Shown piece after piece: positions 9,100 through 18,049 of a stretch of DNA of 61,546 nt (positions within the stretch are counted from its first letter, which is position 1; each line of letters opens with the position of its first letter). Below the pieces are notes generated by a model that saw nothing but the letters and a program-made list of their open reading frames with translations, was not told the DNA's origin and searched no databases. A program made the position numbers and the translations under genes. Source of the DNA: 66-474 sp964489055 (GTDB taxonomy: Bacteria > Pseudomonadota > Gammaproteobacteria > Xanthomonadales > Rhodanobacteraceae). The stretch lies in the NCBI GenBank assembly GCA_964489055.1, contig CAZAXF010000013.1, positions 1 to 61,546 of the forward strand, given 5' to 3'.

Positions 9100-9939
9100 T
9101 CATCCCCGCGTAGGCGGGGATCCAGCGCCGTTGGAGCTTTGCGACGATACCGAAGTCACTGGATTACTTGCTGCGTGCTGCAGCAGTTCGGGAATTGTGC
9201 TCCAGAGGATGAACGCACCCATCGCGATCAGGAACAGCCCGAACACCTGGCGCAGGCGATGCTGGTCAATGCGCCGGGCCGCCACGTTGCCGATCACGCT
9301 GCCGATCCCCCCGACCAGCACGAACAGGCCGATGATCCGCCAGTCCAGTGCGTGTCCGGCACCCGCTACCACGTCGTATTGCTTGTAGAAGCCGCTGGCC
9401 GAGTTGATGGCGATGACCACGAGACTGGTCGCCACGGCCCGGTGCATCGGAAGTCCACCCAGGAACACCAGCGCCGGCACCAGCAGGAATCCGCCGCCGA
9501 CGCCGACGAAACCCGTGACCAGGCCAACGCCGATGCCGGCCCCGATCAGCAAGGGCAGCGAACGCGTGCTTGCCGGCTTGTTTCCGGTAGCCGGCGGTCG
9601 GAGCATGCCCCAGGCCGCGATGCCCATGATGCCGGCAAAGACCACCAGTTGCAGCGCGCCGGGAACGAACTGCGACACCCAGGCCCCGCCGTACGTCGCG
9701 GCAATCCCGGGAATGCCGAACAATGCGACGTGCCGCCAGCTCACCAGACCCTGACGGGCATAACGCGTGGCGCCGATCAGCGCAATCGAGCCCACGATGG
9801 CAAGCGAGCCCGCGATCGCCACCTTGGTCGGCTGGTGCAGCAGGTACACCAGCACCGGCACGGTCAGGATCGACCCGCCCGAACCCAGCAATCCAAGGCT
9901 CAGGCCGACCGCCAGCGCGCCGAGAACCGCGGCGATCAC
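9100..9939 (-). CDS. TauE/SafE-family sulfite/organosulfonate exporter
   Basis: Membrane permease of the TauE/SafE (DUF81) family; characterised members export sulfite or sulfoacetate. The 279-residue protein has about eight hydrophobic segments and the duplicated glycine motifs GLLGSGGSILTVP and GFVGVGGGFLLVP. There is no ATG at the conserved N-terminus; I use GTG 9939, which overlaps the stop of a short upstream frame as GTGA. The last codons (SPPTRG) are encoded by a hairpin repeat, suggesting the repeat's insertion replaced the original C-terminus. It is divergent from a persulfide-dioxygenase-like gene, supporting a role in sulfur detoxification. Confidence 0.82.
   Translation of the reverse strand: MIAAVLGALAVGLSLGLLGSGGSILTVPVLVYLLHQPTKVAIAGSLAIVGSIALIGATRYARQGLVSWRHVALFGIPGIAATYGGAWVSQFVPGALQLVVFAGIMGIAAWGMLRPPATGNKPASTRSLPLLIGAGIGVGLVTGFVGVGGGFLLVPALVFLGGLPMHRAVATSLVVIAINSASGFYKQYDVVAGAGHALDWRIIGLFVLVGGIGSVIGNVAARRIDQHRLRQVFGLFLIAMGAFILWSTIPELLQHAASNPVTSVSSQSSNGAGSPPTRG
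9102..9121. repeat. Hairpin repeat between pyk and the TauE-family gene
   Basis: ATCCCCGC-GTAG-GCGGGGAT forms an 8-bp perfect stem with a 4-base loop, in the 'CGTCATCCCCGCG...GCGGGGATCCAG' style common in proteobacterial intergenic repeats. It lies between two convergent genes and overlaps the stop of the TauE-family gene. It may act as a two-way transcription stop, but no T run is present. Confidence 0.6.
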
Positions 9940-10124
9940 GGACGAGTACCCTCGTGCCGGCAGTGCCGCCGTACTGCGGCGTACAGGGCCCGTGCGTTCG
10001 CGCACCGGCGGCAACCACCCTGCGGGTAACGGCCGGAGTTCGCCAGATGCTGCGTGCGCGATACGGCACGATGCCGTACAAGCACCACCCGGGCGATGTC
10101 GATCCGGTGGTTGCATTCGCGCAC
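9936..10124 (-). CDS. Possible small protein translationally coupled to the TauE-family gene
   Basis: A 62-codon frame starts at GTG 10124, 6 bases after AAGGAG, and ends in a TGA that overlaps the GTG start of the TauE-family gene (GTGA). The predicted peptide is basic, with several cysteines (GGCRRCAN near the middle), and resembles no family I know. The ribosome site and overlap suggest real translation, perhaps as a coupling or leader peptide; a chance frame is equally possible. Confidence 0.35.
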   Translation of the reverse strand: MRECNHRIDIARVVLVRHRAVSRTQHLANSGRYPQGGCRRCANARALYAAVRRHCRHEGTRP

Positions 10125-10248
10125 GGACAACTCCTTTCCGACAGATGCCACGGCGCGACACTGTTACCCTGCGCCGTGATGGTTTGATGGTGCCTGTTCT
10201 GGCAGTAGCGGCCCATTGTGCATGGCGTTCCCCCGACGTGGAGGTCAC

Positions 10249-11154
10249 ATGGCACAGAAACCGAAGGTTGAAAGCTTCCTGCATCCGCCGACGTCGACGT
10301 TCTCTTACGTCATCTGGGATCCCGACACGGGCAAGGCGGTGGTACTCGACAGCGTCCTCCATTACGAGGCCGAATCGGGACGGACCTCCACCCATTACGT
10401 GGACCGGATCGTGCAGTTCGTGCGCGACAACCATCTGGATACCGAATGGGTGCTCGAGACCCACATCCACGCCGACCACATTGCGGGCGGCGCCCGCATC
10501 CGGCAGGCCCTGGGTGGAACCACCGGCATCGGCGCCGGCGTTCGTACCGTGCAGCAACATTTCCGCGAAGTCTATGGCTTCGAACCGGGCTTTCCTGTCG
10601 ACGGCTCGCAATTCGATCATCTGTTCGACGATGGCGAGCGCTACCGGGTCGGGACGATCGACGCGCACGTCATCGCCACGCCCGGCCACACGCCCGACCA
10701 CATGACGCATGTCATCGGCGATGCCGCATTCGTCGGCGACACGCTGTTCATGCCCGACGGCGGCACCGCCCGCTGCGATTTCCCGGGCGGCGATGCGGCG
10801 ACCCTCTACCGCTCGATCCAGCGTCTGTTCGATCTGCCCGACGAGACCCGGGTGTTCGTGCTCCACGATTACTGCCCCGGTGGCCGCGAGCGCCGCAATG
10901 AAACGACCATCGGCGCCGAAAAGCGCGACAACATCCACGTCGGTGGCGGCCGTTCGGAAGCCGAATTCGTGAAGCTTCGCACTGCCCGCGACAAGACCCT
11001 CGCCATCCCGACCCTGATCATTCCCTCGATCCAGATCAACATCCGCGCCGGCGAACTGCCGCCCGCGGACCGCACCGGCGTCCATCACCTGAAGACACCG
11101 CTGGATCAGGCACAGCGTTTCGCGATCCATCTGGACAAGGAGCCTCCCGTCTGA
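10249..11154 (+). CDS. MBL-fold metallo-hydrolase, persulfide-dioxygenase (ETHE1/Blh)-like
   Basis: Metallo-beta-lactamase-fold protein most like the Blh/ETHE1 sulfur dioxygenases, which oxidise glutathione persulfide to sulfite. The 301-residue protein carries the metal motif HIHADHIAGG, GHTPDHMTH, the acidic ligand in GDTLF, and a final histidine in LHDY. It has no rhodanese domain. ATG 10249 follows GGAGG with 4 bases spacing. The stop overlaps the next gene by one base. The divergent TauE-family exporter could remove the sulfite produced; no BigR-type regulator is present nearby. Substrate assignment is inferred. Confidence 0.8.
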   Translation: MAQKPKVESFLHPPTSTFSYVIWDPDTGKAVVLDSVLHYEAESGRTSTHYVDRIVQFVRDNHLDTEWVLETHIHADHIAGGARIRQALGGTTGIGAGVRTVQQHFREVYGFEPGFPVDGSQFDHLFDDGERYRVGTIDAHVIATPGHTPDHMTHVIGDAAFVGDTLFMPDGGTARCDFPGGDAATLYRSIQRLFDLPDETRVFVLHDYCPGGRERRNETTIGAEKRDNIHVGGGRSEAEFVKLRTARDKTLAIPTLIIPSIQINIRAGELPPADRTGVHHLKTPLDQAQRFAIHLDKEPPV

Positions 11155-11645
11155 TGGAAGACGAAATCCGCGAGCGCCCCACCCGGATTCCCTGGCCGCC
11201 GATTCTTTATGTAGTGGCGGTGCTGGCGGCCTGGGCGCTCCACACGCTCTGGCCGCTGTCCCCACTTGCAGCGTGGAGCAGTGCGCGGGTGTGGCTGCGC
11301 GCAGTCGGCATCGTGTTGGTGATCCTGGGGGCGGGTCTGGACCTGGCCGCCATGGTCGCGATGCACCGGGCACCGACCAACGTGATGCCGCACCGCGGCG
11401 CGCAACACCTGGTGACCGACGGCGTGTTCGCCTTCTCGCGCAACCCGATTTACCTCGGCAACACCTTGGTGCTTGCCGGTTTCGCGCTGGCGCTGCTGCT
11501 GCCCTGGCTGCTGCTGGTGACGTTGATCACCGCGCTGCTGGTCGACCGCCTGGCGATCCGGCGCGAAGAGCGGCACCTGGCGGCACGCTTCGGCGCCGAT
11601 TACGCAGATTACACACGGCGTGTACCGCGCTGGATCGGCTTGTGA
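11154..11645 (+). CDS. Isoprenylcysteine-carboxylmethyltransferase-like membrane protein
   Basis: Integral membrane methyltransferase-like protein of the ICMT/phospholipid methyltransferase superfamily. The 163-residue protein has four hydrophobic segments and the cofactor-region pattern GVFAFSRNPIYLGN followed later by EERHLAARFGADYADYTRRVPRW, which is diagnostic. It overlaps the upstream metallo-hydrolase gene by one base (TGATG), so they share a transcript. Bacterial members mostly have unknown substrates; one role near a sulfur enzyme could be thiol methylation, but that is speculation. Confidence 0.8.
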   Translation: MEDEIRERPTRIPWPPILYVVAVLAAWALHTLWPLSPLAAWSSARVWLRAVGIVLVILGAGLDLAAMVAMHRAPTNVMPHRGAQHLVTDGVFAFSRNPIYLGNTLVLAGFALALLLPWLLLVTLITALLVDRLAIRREERHLAARFGADYADYTRRVPRWIGL

Positions 11646-11794
11646 CGGAGCTGCCACGCCCCTCGCCCCGGAAGCATGACCCACCGCGAGAAATTGTCGT
11701 CAAACCCGCACATCGCGTCGACCGATCCGGGTGCAGCGCTACACTGATTTTCGCCAGTCAATGACATCCCTCCCCCAAGCGCACGGAGCCCACC

Positions 11795-12535
11795 ATGTTG
11801 ACCATGATCGAAGGACTTCCCGACCACGTGATCGGCATCCGGATCACCGAAAAGTTGCGCGCGGAGGATTACGAGAAGCAGCTCATCCCGCTGGTCAACG
11901 AGAAACTGGACAAACACCGCAAGCTCGACCTGCTGTGCTGCATCGAAGGCAAATGGAAGGGCATGGAGGCCGGCGCGGCGTGGCAGGACCTGCGCCTGGG
12001 CCTTGGCAAGCTGGGCCACTGGGCGCGCATGGCGATCGTCACCGACATCGACTGGCTGGAAAATGCCATCAAGCTGTTCCGGCTGTTCTCGCCCGGCGAA
12101 CTCAGACATTTCGACAGTGATGACTACGAGGAGGCGAAGGCCTGGGTCTGCGAGCGCGATCGCGCCCGCATCGACATCACGCTGGATGCCGATGCCGGCA
12201 TCCTGGTGCTGGAGCACGATTCGGACAGCGCACTGAGCGAAGACGATTTCGAGGCGGTGGGCAAGGCGATCCGTGAGTACCTCGCCGACCATGATCGACT
12301 GCGCGGCATCGTGATCCACAGCCGGCGCTTCCCCGGCTGGCAGAGCATCGGCGCCCTGTTCGCGCACCTGAAGTTCGTCAACAGCGTGCACGACCGGATC
12401 GGCAAGGTGGCCCTGGTCACCAACAGCCCCATGGGATCGTTCGCCGATCGCGTGCTCGATCCCCTGATGCTGGCCAAGCTGCGCCGCTTCGATTACGACC
12501 AGCGCGACGAAGCCCTGGCCTGGCTGAAGGACTGA
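11795..12535 (+). CDS. Tandem SpoIIAA-like (STAS-related) protein
   Basis: Cytosolic protein of 246 residues made of two SpoIIAA-like domains, roughly residues 1-120 and 125-246. Both show the beta-strand/helix pattern of this family (for example GLPDHVIGIRITEKLRAEDYE in the first half, RIDITLDADAGILVLEHDSD in the second). Such domains are thought to bind lipid or regulate partners; no catalytic residues are recognised. ATG 11795 has a GGAG about 8 bases upstream. It stands alone between the methyltransferase gene and a non-coding stretch. Confidence 0.75.
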   Translation: MLTMIEGLPDHVIGIRITEKLRAEDYEKQLIPLVNEKLDKHRKLDLLCCIEGKWKGMEAGAAWQDLRLGLGKLGHWARMAIVTDIDWLENAIKLFRLFSPGELRHFDSDDYEEAKAWVCERDRARIDITLDADAGILVLEHDSDSALSEDDFEAVGKAIREYLADHDRLRGIVIHSRRFPGWQSIGALFAHLKFVNSVHDRIGKVALVTNSPMGSFADRVLDPLMLAKLRRFDYDQRDEALAWLKD

Positions 12536-12683
12536 TCGGTCGGATCAAGGTGGACCTCGACGTTTTCGCCGTTCTTGTCCCCGCCGTGGATCTCGTATGG
12601 TCGACCGCGGACCAATGCCAACGCCCACCCGTGTTGCACATTGACGTACCTCCCGGCTCCACCACCTTCTCTCCGGCGTCCAT
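12536..12683 (-). pseudogene. Possible frameshifted small gene remnant
   Basis: On the minus strand, a frame starting at ATG 12683 reads MDAGEKVVEPG and, after one missing base near 12650, another frame continues RYVNVQHGWALALVRGRP and then YEIHGGDKNGENVEVHLDP. The joined peptide (about 50 residues) looks protein-like. I do not recognise the family. The 12536-12916 gap has no other credible gene. Confidence 0.3.
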
Positions 12684-12916
12684 GAAAATCCTCACGCCTG
12701 ATTGGTAGCTCCCGGTCTGGCTGCACCGTTTCGGCGCATTGACCCTGGCGGCAACGAGCTGTTGCGCAGCACCCGGTGTATGGTTCATGCGAGCGCGAGG
12801 GCCGTTGCTGGATTCGACCGCGTTCCTGGTGCACCAATCGCCCGCGAATGTCTGCCGCACCGTCGCGCAGAGTGTGCGGGGCGCAGTCCCGTTCCTGGCC
12901 ATGGAGCCGCACGCCA

Positions 12917-13627
12917 ATGCCGGACAACCTCGACCCTTCCGATTCCACCACCTCGCCCGGAGCCGACGCAGGCAGGCGCAACATTCATCGCAATGTGACG
13001 CTGGCGCTTCAGTTCATCATGCTGGTCGGCCTCGGACTGTCCGCCCATGAAGGGCAGTGGTTGAACGTCGCCGCGATCAGCGGCATCTTGCTGCTGACGA
13101 TCTTGCCGATGCTGCTGTTTCGCCGGTTCCGGATTTTCATACCGGCGGAGCTTGAACTGCTGACCATCGCATTCATTTTCGCGTCGCTCTTTCTCGGGGA
13201 AACCCGCGGCTATTACGGGCAGTTCTGGTGGTGGGACATGGCGCTGCATGCCACCTCGGGAATCCTGCTGGGCATCTTCGGGTTTCTGCTGGTCCATGTC
13301 CTGAACGGCATACCGCAGCTGGCCCTGCACATGCGCCCGGGCTTCGTCGCCTTTTTCGCGTTCTGTTTCGCACTGAGCGTCGGCACCCTGTGGGAAATAT
13401 TCGAATTCGCGATGGACCAACTGGCCGGCATGAACATGCAAAAGCCGTTTCTGGGCGATCCGTCCGGCCTGACCGACACCATGTGGGATCTCATTCTCGA
13501 TGCCCTGGGCGCCCTGGTGATCTCGGTATCCGGCTACCTGTACCTGCGGTGGGGCATGGCCTCTCCCATCGAGCGCTGGATCGGGCAGTTCGTTGCAGGC
13601 AACCCGCGAATGTTCAGGCGTAAATGA
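12917..13627 (+). CDS. Uncharacterised integral membrane protein (YjdF/DUF2238-like)
   Basis: A 236-residue protein with about six hydrophobic segments after a polar N-terminus of roughly 25 residues. Conserved-looking polar positions sit inside the membrane part: YYGQFWWWDMALHATSGILL and VGTLWEIFEFAMDQL. The pattern of W-D-x-x-L-H and W-E-x-x-E-F resembles the DUF2238/YjdF group of unknown function. ATG 12917 has a distant GGAG; the longer frame to 12776 is unsupported. It has no operon partner and is followed by a palindromic element. Confidence 0.65.
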   Translation: MPDNLDPSDSTTSPGADAGRRNIHRNVTLALQFIMLVGLGLSAHEGQWLNVAAISGILLLTILPMLLFRRFRIFIPAELELLTIAFIFASLFLGETRGYYGQFWWWDMALHATSGILLGIFGFLLVHVLNGIPQLALHMRPGFVAFFAFCFALSVGTLWEIFEFAMDQLAGMNMQKPFLGDPSGLTDTMWDLILDALGALVISVSGYLYLRWGMASPIERWIGQFVAGNPRMFRRK

Positions 13628-13803
13628 ACTGTTCCCTGCAAGCGGAAGCGCCGGGCCGGCAACGGTCTCGGCGACCATGACATGCAACGGGATTTCTGGA
13701 CCCTGTCACCGGAAACGGCACACCAGGTCGCGTGGTTGATGGGCGATCGCGGCATCCCCCGAAACCTGGCGGCACATGAACGGCTGCTCCGGTCATGCCT
13801 GCA

Positions 13804-13962
13804 CCTGATTAGGGCTGTTTCTCAGCCAGTTGATGTTGGCATGATACTCACCAAGTTCGTCATTCCGGGGCCATCGCCGATGAAACCGGCGATGGCCCCG
13901 GAATGACTGAAGTAGAGAGTGCATCGCAACGCCAACGTGGCTGAGGAAACGCCCTAATCAGG
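13804..13962. repeat. Palindromic element, copy 1 (159 bp, short form)
   Basis: Terminal inverted repeats CCTGATTAGGGC enclose arms with CTCAGCCA and a central hairpin (GTCATTCCGGGGCCATCGCC and its complement). The same termini and arms recur, sometimes diverged, at 36785-37007, 37880-38102 and 46611-46834. This copy lacks the second inner hairpin of the others. It fills most of the 13628-14009 gap. Confidence 0.75.
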
Positions 13963-14009
13963 TGCCTGCATGTGGGTCAACGCCAGACACGCACCGTGCC
14001 CGCCGCGGG

Positions 14010-15464
14010 TCATTCGCGGTTTGCAAGGTCCCTGATCGAAACAACAATCGCCACAATGATGACCAGCGAAATCAGGCCGAATCCAAGCACGACGGCGGTC
14101 GACCAGGAGCTGGCCGCGAGCGCGGAAAAGGTCGCCGCCGTGATGACGGCGATGCCGACGGCGGTGCCGATACGCTGGCCGGTCTGCAGGATTGCCCCGG
14201 AACTGCCCGCGTAATCGAGCGGCACTTCGGCAAGGGTCAGCGCCTGGTTCGGGCTGATGACGGTCCCTTGCGCCACGCCGACGAGTGACAGCGAAGCCAT
14301 CAGCCACCACACGCTGGCATTGGCCGTTTCATGCAGAATCACCACCAGGATGCTCAGCCCGAGACCGGCGAGCGCCAGAAACAGCCCGCCGACGACCAGC
14401 TTGCGACCCAACCGTCGCACCCGGCTTCCGGCCCAATGCGCGGCCCAGGCCGAAAGCAGGGCCGCAGGCACCCCGAAGGTACCGGCCTCGATCGCCGACT
14501 TTCCGCCGTATTCCTGCACATAGATCGCCACCAGCACCCAGACGCTGGTCATGCCCATGAAGTACAGCGTCATGATCGTTATGCCATTGCGGTAGCTGCG
14601 CGTGGCGAAGATCTTGAGATCGACCATCGGCTTCAGGCCCAGGCGGACATAGCGTTGCTCCCACGTGACCCAAAGCCAGACCAGTGCGATGCCGAGCGGC
14701 AGCAACACCCACAAGAGCGGATGGCCGCGCGCCTCGACGAAAGGGAACAGGATCGCCAGCACCGCCAGCGCCAGAAGGACGGCGCCCACCGGGTCGAGCG
14801 AACGCAGCCCGCTTCCCTTGCGCGGCAGGCGCCCGACCAGGGGCCGCGGAAACCACATCCATCCCAGAATGATGGTGAGGATGCCGATCGGCACATTCAC
14901 CAGAAACGTCAGCCGCCAGCCCAGATCCGGCCCGCCAAGTTGAATGAGGAATCCGCCCAGTACGGGCCCGATGGCGACCGAGAAGCCGACCGCCGTGCCG
15001 AAATACCCGAACGCGCGGCCGCGCGCCTCGCCGCGGAAGTAATGCTGGATCTTGCCGATGCCCTGCGGATTGAGCAGCCCCGAGCCGATGCCTTGTACAA
15101 AGCGCGCAACGTTGAGCCAATCGGCATCCGGTGCGAGCCCGGCCGCGACCGAAGCGGCGGTGAAGATGCCCACGCCAATCAGGAACAGCCCGCCGCGCCC
15201 CATGATGTCACCGGCACGCCCGGCCGCCACCAGCACCACACCGAAGGTCAGCGCATAGCCCGACAACACCCATTGCAGGTCCGATTGGGTCGCACCGAGG
15301 CCATGCTGGATGGCAGGCAGGGCCACGTTCACGATGCTGACACTGATCAGCGACATGAAGATGGCGACCAGCAGCACGACCAGGACGCGCCATCTCACCG
15401 GGTCCGACGGCGGGCCGGCGCCCGGGGCCGAAAGCATGCCTTCACCGTTCTCCGGGGACGCCAT
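14010..15464 (-). CDS. MFS transporter, DHA2 (EmrB/QacA-like) family
   Basis: Proton-driven drug/metabolite exporter of 484 residues in the inner membrane. The sequence shows the DHA2 pattern with about 14 hydrophobic segments: NVALPAIQHGLGATQSDLQWVLSGYAL in segments 1-2, GRxGD at GRAGDIMGR, and the motif-C-like GPVLGGFLI. ATG 15464 is weakly preceded by a ribosome site; ATG 15437 is an alternative. No adjacent membrane-fusion or regulator gene points to a substrate. Confidence 0.85.
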   Translation of the reverse strand: MASPENGEGMLSAPGAGPPSDPVRWRVLVVLLVAIFMSLISVSIVNVALPAIQHGLGATQSDLQWVLSGYALTFGVVLVAAGRAGDIMGRGGLFLIGVGIFTAASVAAGLAPDADWLNVARFVQGIGSGLLNPQGIGKIQHYFRGEARGRAFGYFGTAVGFSVAIGPVLGGFLIQLGGPDLGWRLTFLVNVPIGILTIILGWMWFPRPLVGRLPRKGSGLRSLDPVGAVLLALAVLAILFPFVEARGHPLLWVLLPLGIALVWLWVTWEQRYVRLGLKPMVDLKIFATRSYRNGITIMTLYFMGMTSVWVLVAIYVQEYGGKSAIEAGTFGVPAALLSAWAAHWAGSRVRRLGRKLVVGGLFLALAGLGLSILVVILHETANASVWWLMASLSLVGVAQGTVISPNQALTLAEVPLDYAGSSGAILQTGQRIGTAVGIAVITAATFSALAASSWSTAVVLGFGLISLVIIVAIVVSIRDLANRE

Positions 15465-15580
15465 CTCTATGAGGTTCCTGTCGAGTCGAAACCACGGAAG
15501 GCGGCCCCGATGATGTCCGGATTCGACGGGACCACATATCCTGTCGGCTCGATCATCGGACTACTCCCGGATTCCTTGCG

Positions 15581-16531
15581 TCACGCCAGCTGCGGCTTGC
15601 CGGTCCGATCGCCGGGGTATTCCAGTGCGGTGCGGTCCCAGTTGCCGGTTTCGGCGGCGGCTTCCCAGGTGCTCTGCAGGAAAGCCAGCAGCGCCTCGTC
15701 GGGCACATCGGCCATGCGCACGGCCTCGTACGGCAAGACAAACTCTCCCAGGTCCTCGTGATAGCAGGCCGCTGCCGGCTGCACCGGATATCTTGCGAAG
15801 TCATCGGGTGTCGGGTAGGCATACGCGTAAAACGCCGCCTCGCCGAAGCCGGCGCCCGGCCAGAATCCGGCGCTGGAGACCTCGTGCGAATAGGCTTCCT
15901 CCATGACCCAGTCCGGGCAGTTGGGCGCACCGCCGGGATGGGTCGGCGCGGTGCGGCCGGAAAAGCGCGTCACGGCCAGATCGAACGCACCCCAGAAAAA
16001 GTGCACCGGGCTGACCTTGCCAAGATAGCGGGCACGAAACGCGGTGAACACGCGATCCGCCTGCACCAGCGCCTGCCAGAAGCGCTGCATCGCGTCGGCA
16101 TCGTAGCTCGCATTCCTGGTGTTGCTTTCAAACGGTATCGCGACTTCAACCTCGACCGGGCGCGTGAAAATATCGACCCGGATGTCCAGTTCGGCCAGCG
16201 TATCCAGAAGCTGCCGGTAGAACGCGGCCACCGTCATCGGGCGCAGTTCGAAACCGCGTTCGCCGCCCTCCGAGGTGTGCACGACGAGCGCGTGATGGAC
16301 GAAATCGAAGTCGATCGCAAAACTTCGGTTCCGGTACGGCATGGACGACGTCGTCAGCCCGCGCGTCGTCACATACAGCGCATTGCCCCAGGAATGATTG
16401 ATCCACGGACCGAGCTCCAGACGGACCTTGCCCACGATCTGTGTCCACATGTGCACGGTGTCGGCGGTCTCCTGCCAATCGGCCAGAGCGGGCAGTCGAG
16501 GCCAGGGGTTGGAGCTTGTGATGTCGGTCAT
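15581..16531 (-). CDS. DUF5996 family protein
   Basis: A 316-residue soluble protein of the DUF5996 family, function unknown. Family hallmarks are WQETADTVHMWTQIVGKVRL near the N-terminus, PWINHSWGNALYVTTRGL, and a late HFFWGAFDLAVTRFSGR block with clustered aromatics and conserved histidines. ATG 16531 has AAGGAG 8 bases upstream. It lies 38 bases downstream of the LysR gene on the same strand, so the two may be co-transcribed. Confidence 0.75.
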   Translation of the reverse strand: MTDITSSNPWPRLPALADWQETADTVHMWTQIVGKVRLELGPWINHSWGNALYVTTRGLTTSSMPYRNRSFAIDFDFVHHALVVHTSEGGERGFELRPMTVAAFYRQLLDTLAELDIRVDIFTRPVEVEVAIPFESNTRNASYDADAMQRFWQALVQADRVFTAFRARYLGKVSPVHFFWGAFDLAVTRFSGRTAPTHPGGAPNCPDWVMEEAYSHEVSSAGFWPGAGFGEAAFYAYAYPTPDDFARYPVQPAAACYHEDLGEFVLPYEAVRMADVPDEALLAFLQSTWEAAAETGNWDRTALEYPGDRTGKPQLA

Positions 16532-16569
16532 GCCGGTACTCCTTGTGTCTTCTCGGCCGCACCCGTCGC

Positions 16570-17460
16570 TCACGGAGCTTTCCCGCGGAAGTGCTCGACC
16601 AGAAAATCGCTGAAGGCGCGCACCAGCAAGGATGTTTGTCGGTGCTGTGGATATACCGCATACACCGTGAAGCCGGCGGGACGGAAATGCTCCAGGACCT
16701 CGACCAGCCGTCCGTCTGCCAGCGCTGCCGCGACGATGAAGTCGGGCAGCACGATCAGGCCCAAGCCGGCGATGGCCGCCTCGCGCAACATCTCGCCATT
16801 GTTCGAGCGCATCGGTCCGCCCACCGCGACCTTGCGGGTGCGCGCACCGATGCGAAAGGCCCACTCGCCACGTGGAGCATGGCCGTACAGCAGGCAGGCA
16901 TGCGCGGCCAGTTCCTTCGGCTTGGCCGGTACGCCGTGCCGGCGCAGGTAGTCCGGACTTGCGCAGGTGACCAGTTGCACGCTGGTGATCCGGCGCGCCA
17001 CCAGAGTGGAGTCGGCCAGCGCGCCGATGCGCACGGCCATGTCGTAGCCCTCGTCGATCAGGTCAACGACGCGATCATTGAGCTCGAGATCCACCGACAC
17101 CTCCGGATGGCGCTGCATGAAAGCCGGTATCAGCGCTCCCAGATGCATGGTGGCAAAGGTCATCGGCGCACTCAGCCGCAACACGCCGCGCGGCGTCGCC
17201 GTCTGGCTGGTGACCATCTGCTCGGCGGCATCGACCTCCTGCAGGATGCGCCGGCTGCGCTCGTGATAGGCCAGCCCCAGATCGGTGACGCGCAGCTTGC
17301 GTGTCGAGCGCACCAGCAGCCGCGCCCCCAAGCGCTTTTCCAGCGCCGCGATGCGCTTGCTGACGAACTGTTTGGACAGTCCCAGCCGAGCGGCCGCGGC
17401 GGTGAAGCTGTGCGCGTCCACCGTCTCGGCGAAGATCCGCATGTCCTGCAGTTGGCCCAT
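16570..17460 (-). CDS. LysR-family transcription regulator
   Basis: A 296-residue LysR regulator: winged helix-turn-helix in residues 1-60 (FTAAAARLGLSKQFVSKRIAALEKRLGARLL), then a two-lobed effector domain. It is divergent from doxX with 122 bases between the starts, the usual arrangement for a LysR protein controlling its neighbour and itself. The downstream plus-strand genes (DoxX, pirin, WrbA, GS-hydroquinone reductase) suggest a quinone or electrophile as inducer, by inference. Confidence 0.88.
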   Translation of the reverse strand: MGQLQDMRIFAETVDAHSFTAAAARLGLSKQFVSKRIAALEKRLGARLLVRSTRKLRVTDLGLAYHERSRRILQEVDAAEQMVTSQTATPRGVLRLSAPMTFATMHLGALIPAFMQRHPEVSVDLELNDRVVDLIDEGYDMAVRIGALADSTLVARRITSVQLVTCASPDYLRRHGVPAKPKELAAHACLLYGHAPRGEWAFRIGARTRKVAVGGPMRSNNGEMLREAAIAGLGLIVLPDFIVAAALADGRLVEVLEHFRPAGFTVYAVYPQHRQTSLLVRAFSDFLVEHFRGKAP

Positions 17461-17582
17461 TGTCTACCTCAGGTTGACAGTGTTAAGCGTTTCGCGATCT
17501 TCTTTACCCCGCCTGGCGACTGTAGTCTATTGCCCCAGATGCAGCAAGTTCTGCATTACCCTCGATTCGGAGTGATTTCACG
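17461..17582. promoter_or_regulatory. Divergent LysR/doxX control region
   Basis: The 122-base divergent space contains a possible plus-strand promoter, TTTACC at 17503 and TCTATT at 17526 with 17 bases between, and a TTGACA at 17474. LysR sites (T-N11-A) are expected here, but several placements are possible and none is clear. Confidence 0.35.
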
Positions 17583-17990
17583 ATGAACCCTCAGACATCT
17601 TTCCTTCCGGCGGCCGCCCGCGTGTTGCTGGTACCGCTGTTCCTGGTCAGCGGCGTCGGCAAGCTGGCCGCACCGGCCGCCACCAAGGCCCACATCATCG
17701 CGGCCGGCCTGCCGTTGCCGGACGTGGCCTACCTGGTCGCGGTGCTGGTGGAAGTCGGCATGGCCCTGGCCTTGCTGGTCGGTTACCGCACGCGCATTGT
17801 GGCCGTCCTGATGGCGATCTTTGTCGTGGCCGCGACCCTGGCCTTCCACGCACCCTGGACCGACCCGGGGCAGATGACCGCCTTCCTGAAAAACCTCGCC
17901 ATCACCGGCGGGCTGTTGCACATCGCGGCCTATGGCGCCGGCGACTTTGCGCTGGATGCACTGCGCCTGCGTCGCCGCCAGACCGCCTGA
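17583..17990 (+). CDS. DoxX-family membrane protein
   Basis: A 135-residue membrane protein with four hydrophobic segments and the DoxX signature near segment 1 (LLVPLFLVSGVGKL) and in the GLPLPD-AYLVAVLVEVGMALALLVGYRTR region. Family members appear in redox and detoxification operons, sometimes with quinone-reducing partners. It is divergent from the LysR gene and 59 bases ahead of a pirin gene, so probably the first gene of the LysR-controlled operon. Confidence 0.85.
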   Translation: MNPQTSFLPAAARVLLVPLFLVSGVGKLAAPAATKAHIIAAGLPLPDVAYLVAVLVEVGMALALLVGYRTRIVAVLMAIFVVAATLAFHAPWTDPGQMTAFLKNLAITGGLLHIAAYGAGDFALDALRLRRRQTA

Positions 17991-18049
17991 TTGCCTCGAT
18001 TTTTCGGGGAGCATCGCTCCCCGATACCCCATCAACGAGTGGAAACACC

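Noticed and set aside
7442..9103. Long N-terminal extension of the TRIC-like protein
   Set aside because: It is antisense to pyruvate kinase. The real protein starts at ATG 7441 with a good ribosome site.
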